Assembly: GCA_031769625.1 (NCBI GenBank)
Contig: JAUIMM010000739.1
Location: forward strand, 1,240,001 to 1,304,000
Length of the DNA: 64,000 nucleotides
Direction of reading: 5' to 3'
Origin: Taudactylus pleione
Lineage: Eukaryota > Chordata > Amphibia > Anura > Myobatrachidae
Shown here: one piece after another, positions 55,301-64,000 of the stretch
How the letters are laid out: each line of letters starts with the position of its first letter
Numbering within the stretch: position 1 is the first letter of the stretch
The notes under the pieces: model-generated
What the model was told of the DNA's origin: nothing
The model's input: only the letters and a program-made list of their open reading frames with translations
Databases searched by the model: none
Made by a program: the position numbers and the translations under genes

Positions 55301-58300
55301 AGTTACACCCATGTGACAAGGAAGATGGCTCCTCAGCTCTGGGCCCTATAGCAGCTGCACCCCTTACACCTATGGTAGTTACACCCATGTGACAATGAAG
55401 ATGGGCCCTCAGCTCTGGGCCCTATAGCAGCTGCACCCCTTACACCTATGGTAGTTACACCCATGTGATATGGAAGATGGGCCCTCAGCTCTGGGCCCTA
55501 TAGCAGCTGCAACCCTTACACCTATGGTAGTTACACCCATGTGACAAGGATGATGGGCCTCCAGCTCTGGGCCCTATAGCAGCTGCACCCCTTACACCTA
55601 TGGTAGTTAGACCCATGTGACAAGGAAGATGGCCCCCTCAGCTCTGGGTACTATAGCAGCTGCCCTCTTACACCTATTGTAGTTTCTCCCATGTGACAAG
55701 GAAGATGGGCCCCTCAGCTCTGGGCCCTATAGCAGCTGCACCCCTTACACCTATGGTAGTTACACCCATGTGACAAGGAAGATGGGCCCCTCAGCTCTGG
55801 GCCCTATAGCAGCTGCACCCCTCGTACCTATGATAGTTACACCCATGTGACAAGGAAGATGGCTCCTCAGCTCTGGGCCCTATAGTAGCTGCCCCCTTAC
55901 ACATATGGTAGTTACACCCATGTGACAAGGAAGATGGGCCCCTCAGCTCTGTGCCCTATAGCAGCTGTAACCCTTACACATATGGTAGTTACACCCATGT
56001 GACAAGGAAGATGGCCCCCTCAGCTCTGGGCCCTATAGCAGCTGCCCCCCTTACACCTATGGCAGTTACACCCATGTGACAAGGAAGATGGCTCCACAGC
56101 TCTGGGCCCTATAGCAGCTGCACCCCTTACACCTATGGCAGTTACACCCATGTGACAAGGAAGATGGCTCCTCAGCTCTGGGCCCTATAGCAGCTGCAAC
56201 CCTTACATCTATGGTAGTTACACCCATGTGACAATGAAGATGGGCCTCCAGCTCTGGGCCCTATAGCAGCTGCACCCCTTACACCTATGGTAGTTACACC
56301 CATGTGACAAGGAAGATGGGCCCCTCAGCTCTGGGCCCTATAGCAGCTGCCCCTTTACACCTATGGTAGTTACACCCATGTGACAAGGAAGATGGGCGCC
56401 TCAGCTCTGGGCCCCATAGCAGCTGCCCCCCTTACACCTATGGTAGTTACACCCATGTGACAAAGAAGATGGGTCCCTCAGCTCTGAGCCCTAAAGCAGC
56501 TGTACCCTTACACCTATGGTAGTTACACCCATGTAACAAGGAAGATGGGCCCCTCAGGTCTGGGTCCTATAGCAGCTGCACCCCCTGCACCTATGGTTGT
56601 TACACCCATGTGACAAAGAAGATGGCTCCTCAGCTCTGGGCCCTATAGTAGTTGCCCCCTTACACCTATGGTAGTTACACCAATGTGACAAGGAAGATGG
56701 GCCCCTCAGCTCTGGGCCCTATAGCAGCTGCACCCCTTAAACCTATGGTAGTTACACCCATGTGACAAGGAAGATGGCCCCTCAGGTCTGGGTCCTATAG
56801 CAGCTGCACCCCCTGCACCTATGGTAGTTACACCCATGTGACAAAGAAGATGGCTCCTCAGCTCTGGGCCCTATAGTAGTTGCCCCCTTACACCTATGGT
56901 AGTTACACCCATGTGACAAGGAAGATGGGCCCCTCAGCTCTGGGCCCTATAGCAGCTGCCCCCCTTACACCTATGGTAGTTACACCCATGTGACAAAGAA
57001 GATGGGCCCCTCAGCTCTGAGCCCTAAAGCAGCTGCACCCTTACATCTATGGTAGTTACACCCATGTAACAAGGAAGATGGGCCCCCCTCACCTCTGGGC
57101 CCTAAAGCAGCTGCACCCCTTACACCTATGGTAGTTACACCCATGTGACAAGGAAGATGGCCCCTCAGGTCTGGGTCCTATAGCAGCTGTAACCCTTACA
57201 CCTATGGTAGTTACACCCATGTGACAGGGAAGATGCCCCCCTCAGCTCTGGGCCCCATAGCAGCTGCACCCCTTACACCTATGGTAGTTACACCCATGTG
57301 ACAAGGAAGATGCCCCCCTCTGCTCTGGGCCCTATAGCAGCTGCCCCCCTTACACCTATGGTAGTTACACCCATGTGACAAGGAAGATGGCCCCTCAGCT
57401 CTGGGCCCCATAGCAGCTGCACCCCTTACACCTATGGTAATTACACCCATATGACACGGAAGATGGCCCCTCAGCTCTGGGCCCTATAGCAGCTGCATGC
57501 CTTACACCTATGGTAGTTACACCCATGTGACAAGGAAGATGGCCCCTCAGCTCTGAGCCCTATAGCAGCTGCCCCCCTTACACCTATGGTAGTTACACCC
57601 ATGTGACAAGGAAGATGGGCCCCTCAGCTCTGGGCCCTATAGCAGCTGCACCCCTTACACATATGGTAGTTACACCCATGTGACAAAGAAGATGGGTCCC
57701 TCAGCTCTGGGCCCTATATTAGCTGCCCCCTTACACCTATGGTAGTTACACCCATGTGACAAGGAAGATGGCCCCTCAGCTCTGGGCCCTATAGCAGCTG
57801 CACCCCTTACACCTATGGTAGTTACACCCATGTGACAAGGAAGATGGGCCCCTCAGCTCTGGGTACTATAGCAGCTGCCCCCTTACACCTATGGTAGTTA
57901 CTCCCATGTGACACGGAAGATTGGCCCCTCAGCTCTGGGCCCTATAGCAGCTGCACCCCTAGCACCTATGGTAGTTACACCCATGTGACAAGGAAGATGG
58001 GCCCCTCAGCTCTGGGCCCTATAGCAGCTGCACTCCTCGTACCTATGATAGTTACACCCATGTGACAAGGAAGATGGCTCCTCAGCTCTGGGCCCTATAG
58101 TAGCTGCCCCCTTACACATATGGTAGTTACACCCATGTGACAAGGAAGATGGGCCCCTCAGCTCTGTGCCCTTTAGCAGCTGTAACCCTTACACATATGG
58201 TAGTTACACCCATGTGACAAGGAAGATGGCCCCCTCAGCTCTGGGCCCTATAGCAGCTGCCCCCCTTACACCTATGGTAGTTACACCCATGTGACAAGGA

Positions 58301-58890
58301 AGATGGCTCCTCAGCTCTGGGCCCTATAGCAGCTGCACCCCTTACACCTATGATAGTTACACCCATGTGACAATGAAGATGGGCCCTCAGCTCTGGGCCC
58401 TATAGCAGCTGCACCCCTTACACCTATGGTAGTTACACCCATGTGATATGGAAGATGGGCCCTCAGCTCTGGGCCCTATAGCAGCTGCAACCCTTACACC
58501 TATGGTAGTTACACCCATGTGACAAGGATGATGGGCCTCCAGCTCTGGGCCCTATAGCAGCTGCACCCCTTACACCTATGGTAGTTAGACCCATGTGACA
58601 AGGAAGATGGCCCCCTCAGCTCTGGGTACTATAGCAGCTGCCCTCTTACACCTATTGTAATTTCTCCCATGTGACAAGGAAGATGGGCCCCTCAGCTCTG
58701 GGCCCTATAGCAGCTGCACCCCTTACACCTATGGTAGTTACACCCATGTGACAAGGAAGATGGGCCCCTCAGCTCTGGGCCCTATAGCAGCTGCACGCCT
58801 CGTACCTATGATAGTTACACCCATGTGACAAGGAAGATGGCTCCTCAGCTCTGGGCCCTATAGTAGCTGCCCCCTTACACATATGGTAGT
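48955..58890. repeat. 4,965-bp tandem higher-order repeat, two copies
   Basis: Copy 1 is about 48955-53922 and copy 2 about 53923-58890, matching at an offset of 4,965. A few substitutions separate them (for example CTACAGC at 53360 against CTATAGC, CCCCATAC at 52915 against CCCCTTAC), so this pair is slightly more diverged than the 9,006-bp pair appears to be. Confidence 0.83.
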
Positions 58891-61800
58891 TACACCCATG
58901 TGACAAGGAAGATGGGCCCCTCAGCTCTGTGCCCTATAGCAGCTGTAACCCTTACACATATGGTAGTTACACCCATGTGACAAGGAAGATGGCCCCCTCA
59001 GCTCTGGGCCCTATAGCAGCTGCCCCCCTTACACCTATGGCAGTTACACCCATGTGACAAGGAAGATGGCTCCTCAGCTCTGGGCCCTATAGCAGCTGCA
59101 CCCCTTACACCTATGGCAGTTACACCCATGTGACAAGGAAGATGGCTCCTCAGCTCTGGGCCCTATAGCAGCTGCAACCCTTACATCTATGGTAGTTACA
59201 CCCATGTGACAATGAAGATGGGCCTCCAGCTCTGGGCCCTATAGCAGCTGCACCCCTTACACCTATGGTAGTTACACCCATGTGACAACGAAGATGGGCC
59301 CCTCAGCTCTGGGTACTATAGCAGCTTTCCTCTTACACCTATGGTAGTTTCTCCCATGTGACAAGGAAGATGGGCCCCTCAGCTCTGGGCCCTATAGCAG
59401 CTGCACCCCTAGCACCTATGGTAGTTACACCCATGTGACAAGGAAGATGGGCCCCTCAGCTCTGGGCCCTATAGCAGCTGCCCCCTTACACCTATTGTAG
59501 TTACACCCATGTGACAAGGAAGATGGGCCCCTCAGCTCTGGGCCCTATAGCAGCTGCACCCCTAGTACCTATGGTAGTTACACCCATGTGACAAGGAAGA
59601 TGGGCCCCTCAGCTCTGGCTCCCATAGCAGCTGCACCCCTTACACCTATGGTAGTTACACCCATGTGACAAGGAAGATGGGCCCCTCAGCTCTGGGTACT
59701 ATAGCAGCTTTCCCCTTACACCTATGGTAGTTTCTCCCATGTGACAAGGAAGATGGGCCCCTCAGCTCTGGGCCCTATAGCAGCTGCACCCCTAGCACCT
59801 ATGGTAGTTACACCCATGTGACAAGGAAGATGGGCCCCTCAGCTCTGGGCCCTATAGCAGCTGCCCCTTTACACCTATGGTAGTTACACCCATGTGACAA
59901 GGAAGATGGGCGCCTCAGCTCTGGGCCCCATAGCAGCTGCCCCCCTTACACCTATGGTAGTTACACCCATGTGACAAAGATGGGTCCTTCAGCTCTGAGC
60001 CCTAAAGCAGCTGCACCCTTACACCTATGGTAGTTACACCCATGTGACAAAGAAGATGGCCCCTCAGCTCTGGGCCCTATAGTAGTTGCCCCCTTACACC
60101 TATGGTAGTTACACCCATGTGACAAGGAAGATGGGCCCCTCAGCTCTGGGCCCTATAGCAGCTGCACCCCTTAAACCTATGGTAGTTACACCCATGTGAC
60201 AAGGAAGATGGCCCCTCAGGTCTGGGTCCTATAGCAGCTGCACCCCCTGCACCTATGGTAGTTACACCCATGTGACAAAGAAGATGGCTCCTCAGCTCTG
60301 GGCCCTATAGTAGTTGCCCCCTTACACCTATGGTAGTTACACCCATGTGACAAGGAAGATGGGCCCCTCAGCTCTGGGCCCTATAGCAGCTGCCCCCCTT
60401 ACACCTATGGTAGTTACACCCATGTGACAAAGAAGATGGGCCCCTCAGCTCTGAGCCCTAAAGCAGCTGCACCCTTACATCTATGGTAGTTACACCCATG
60501 TAACAAGGAAGATGGGCCCCCCTCACCTCTGGGCCCTAAAGCAGCTGCACCCCTTACACCTATGGTAGTTACACCCATGTGACAAGGAAGATGGCCCCTC
60601 AGGTCTGGGTCCTATAGCAGCTGCACCCCCTGCACCTATGGTAGTTACACCCATGTGACAAGGAAGATGGGCCCCTCAGCTCTGTGCCCTATAGCAGCTG
60701 TAACCCTTACACCTATGGTAGTTACACCCATGTGACAGGGAAGATGCCCCTCTCAGCTCTGGGCCCCATAGCAGCTGCACCCCTTACACCTATGGTAGTT
60801 ACACCCATGTGACAAGGAAGATGCCCCCCTCAGCTCTGGGCCCTATAGCAGCTGCCCCCCTTACACCTATGGTAGTTACACCCATGTGACAAGGAAGATG
60901 GCCCCTCAGCTCTGGGCCCCATAGCAGCTGCACCCCTTACACCTATGGTAATTACACCCATATGACACGGAAGATGGCCCCTCAGCTCTGGGCCCTATAG
61001 CAGCTGCATCCCTTACACCTATGGTAGTTACACCCATGTGACAAGGAAGATGGCCCCTCAGCTCTGAGCCCTATAGCAGCTGCCCCCCTTACACCTATGG
61101 TAGTTACACCCATGTGACAAGGAAGATGGGCCCCTCAGCTCTGGGCCCTATAGCAGCTGCACCCCTTACACATATGGTAGTTACACCCATGTGACAAAGA
61201 AGATGGGTCCCTCAGCTCTGAGCCCTAAAGCAGCTGCACCCTTACACCTATGGTAGTTACACCCATGTGACAAAGAAGATGGGTCCCTCAGCTCTGGGCC
61301 CTATAGCAGCAGCACCCCTTACACCTATGGTAGTTACACCCATGTGACAAGGAAGATGGCCCCTCAGGTCTGGGTCCTATAGCAGCTGCACCCCCTGCAC
61401 CTATGGTAGTTACACCCATGTGACAAGGAAGATGGCTCCTCAGCTCTGGGCCCTATAGTAGCTTCCCCCTTACACATATGGTAGTTACACCCATGTGACA
61501 AGGAAGATGGGCCCCTCAGCTCTGTGCCCTATAGCAGCTGTAACCATTACACATATGGTAGTTACACCCATGTGACAAGGAAGATGGCCCCCTCAGCTCT
61601 AGGCCCTATAGCAGCTGCCCCCCTTACACCTATGGTAGTTACACCCATGTGACAAGGAAGATGGCCCCTCAGCTCTGGGCCCTATAGCAGCTGCACCCCT
61701 TACACCTATGGTAGTTACACCCATGTGACAAGGATGATGGGCCCACAGCTCTGGGCCCCATAGCAGCTGCACCCCTTACACCTATGGTAGTTACACCCAT

Positions 61801-64000
61801 GTGTCAAGGAAGATGGCCCCTCAGGTCTGGGTCCAATAGCAGCTGCACCCCCTGCACCTATGGTAGTTACACCCATGTGACAAGGAAGATGGCTCCTCAG
61901 CTCTGGGCCCTATAGTAGCTGCCCCCTTACACATATGGTAGTTACACCCATGTGACAAGGAAGATGGGCCCCTCAGCTCTGTGCCCTATAGCAGCTGTAA
62001 CCCTTACACATATGGTAGTTACACCCATGTGACAAGGAAGATGGCCCCCTCAGCTCTGGGCCCTATAGCAGCTGCCCCCCTTACACCTATGGTAGTTACA
62101 CCCATGTGACAAGGAAGATGGCCCCTCAGCTCTGGGCCCTATAGCAGCTGCACCCCTTACACCTATGGTAGTTACACCCATGTGACAAGGAAGATGGGCC
62201 CTCAGCTCTGGGCCCTATAGCAGCTGCACCCCTTACACCTATGGTAGTTACACCTTTGTGATAAAGAAGATGGGCCCTCAGCTCTGGGCCCTATAGCAGC
62301 TGCAACCCTTACACCTATGGTAGTTACACCCATGTGACAAGGAAGATGGGCCCTCAGCTCTGGGCCCTATAGCAGCTGCACCCCTTACACCTATGGTAGT
62401 TACACCCATGTGACAAGGAAGATGGGCCCCTCAGCTCTGGGTACTATAGCAGCTGCCCCCTTACACCTATGGTAGTTACTCCCATGTGACAAGGAAGATT
62501 GGCCCCTCAGCTCTGGGCCCTATAGCAGCTGCACCCCTAGCACCTATGGTAGTTACACCCATGTGACAATGAAGATGGGCCCCTCAGCTCTGGGCCCTAT
62601 AGCAGCTGCACCCCTCGTACCTATGATAGTTACACCCATGTGACAAGGAAGATGGCTCCTCAGCTCTGGGCCCTATAGTAGCTGCCCCCTTACACATATG
62701 GTAGTTACACCCATGTGACAAGGAAGATGGGCCCCTCAGCTCTGTGCCCTATAGCAGCTGTAACCCTTACACATATGGTAGTTACACCCATGTGACAAGG
62801 AAGATGGCCCCCTCAGCTCTGGGCCCTATAGCAGCTGCCCCCCTTACACCTATGGTAGTTACACCCATGTGACAAGGAAGATGGCTCCTCAGCTCTGGGC
62901 CCTATAGCAGCTGCACCCCTTACACCTATGGTAGTTACACCCATGTGACAATGAAGATGGGCCATCAGCTCTGGGCCCTTTAGCAGCTGCACCCCTTACA
63001 CCTATGGTAGTTACACCCATGTGATATGGAAGATGGGCCCTCAGCTCTGGGCCCTATAGCAGCTGCAACTCTTACACCTATGGTAGATACACCCATGTGA
63101 CAAGGAAGATGGGCCTCCAGCTCTGGGCCCTATAGCAGCTGCACCCCTTACACCTATGGTAGTTACACCCATGTGACAAGGAAGATGGCCCCCTCAGCTC
63201 TGGGTACTATAGCAGCTGCCCCCTTACACCTATTGTAGTTTCTCCCATGTGACAAGGAAGATGGGCCCCTCAGCTCTGGGCCCTATAGCAGCTGCACCCC
63301 TTACACCTATGGTAGTTACACCCATGTGACAAGGAAGATGGGCCCCTCAGCTCTGGGCCCTATAGCAGCTGCACCCCTCGTACCTATGATAGTTACACCC
63401 ATGTGACAAGGAAGATGGCTCCTCAGCTCTGGGCCCTATAGTAGCTGCCCCCTTACACATATGGTAGTTACACCCATGTGACAAGGAAGATTGCCCCCTC
63501 AGCTCTGTGCCCTATAGCAGCTGTAACCCTTACACATATGGTAGTTACACCCATGTGACAAGGAAGATGGCCCCCTCAGCTCTGGGCCCTATAGCAGCTG
63601 CCCCCCTTACACCTATGGCAGTTACACCGATGTGACAAGGAAGATGGACGCCCCTCAGCTCTGGGCCCTATAGCAGCTGCACCCCTTACACCTATGGTAG
63701 TTACACCCATGTGACAAGGATGATGGGCCCACAGCTCTGGGCCCTATAGCAGCTGCACCCCTTACACCTATGATAGTTACACCCATGTGACAAGGAAGAT
63801 GGGCCCCTCAGCTCTGGTCTCCATAGCAGCTGCCCCCTTACACCTATGGTAGTTACACCCATCTGACAAGGAAGATGGGCCCTCAGCTCTGGGCCCTATA
63901 GCAGCTGCACCCCTTTCACCTATGGTAGTTACACCCATGTGACAAGGAAGATGGACGCCCCTCAGCTCTGGGCCCTATAGCAGCTGCCCCCTTACACCTA

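Larger units (their letters stand above)
33916..64000. repeat. About 30-kb array of ~77-bp units, open at the right edge
   Basis: About 390 units by length. A unit reads through CTTACACCTATGGTAGTTAC, ACCCATGTGACAAGGAAGAT, GGGCCCCTCAGCTCTGGGCC and CTATAGCAGCTGCACC. The basic step is 77 bp, with 75-78 common. Units differ at fixed diagnostic positions (for example CTCGTACCTATGA, CACATATGG, TCTGGGTACT, AAGATTGGCC), and these variants occur in ordered blocks, giving higher-order repeats described in the findings. No reading frame longer than about 80 codons exists and none is called. The array continues beyond the window. Confidence 0.98.

Noticed and set aside
35335..57450. Recurring 68-79 codon minus-strand open frames
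   Set aside because: They are translations of the 77-bp satellite. Their recurrence at fixed offsets reflects the higher-order duplications, not genes.
33916..64000. CRISPR-like regular repeats
   Set aside because: There are no spacers, no cas genes and the unit is wholly repetitive. The locus is vertebrate.

Overview
The window is vertebrate nuclear DNA, most likely from an amphibian and probably a frog or toad. A spliced, vertebrate-type HSPA8 (Hsc70) gene is present, together with a DIRS1-like tyrosine-recombinase retrotransposon, several MITEs with clear target duplications, and very extensive tandem repeats. The amphibian assignment is an inference from repeat content, not a proof.

Layout. 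(1) About 421-6402 holds a decayed DIRS1-like element on the minus strand: gag remnants, reverse transcriptase/RNase H, tyrosine recombinase, inverted terminal repeats and an internal complementary region. Fragments of an older relative lie on both sides (about 195-254 and 7194-7305), so it may be a nested insertion. (2) About 9480-17121, minus strand, is a complete nine-exon HSPA8 gene encoding 646 residues. Each of introns 4 to 8 hosts one U14 (SNORD14) box C/D snoRNA, five in all, one class of product for protein folding and one for rRNA maturation. Its promoter has a TATA box, two perfect heat shock elements, a CRE and an inverted CCAAT box, inside a GC-rich island with several YY1-like sites, some carried by a 39-bp minisatellite. 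Introns carry hAT-like and Harbinger-like MITEs and minisatellites. (3) About 18335-23115 is a 4.8-kb minisatellite of 32-bp and 23-bp units; most long units contain a CACGTG E-box. (4) 24634-25710, plus strand, is an intact single-exon ENKD1-like coding region of 358 codons, probably a retrogene. (5) From about 26216 to the end almost everything is tandem repeat: a 43-bp array, a 111-bp array, a 46-bp array, and a roughly 30-kb array of about 77-bp units running off the right edge. That last array contains nested higher-order duplications with offsets of 918, 4,965 and 9,006 bp.

I see no bacterial, CRISPR or new multi-gene system. The most notable things are the five-intron U14 set, the intronless ENKD1 copy downstream of a shared GC-rich promoter region, the E-box and YY1 tandem arrays next to the HSPA8 promoter, and the layered duplication structure of the 77-bp satellite.
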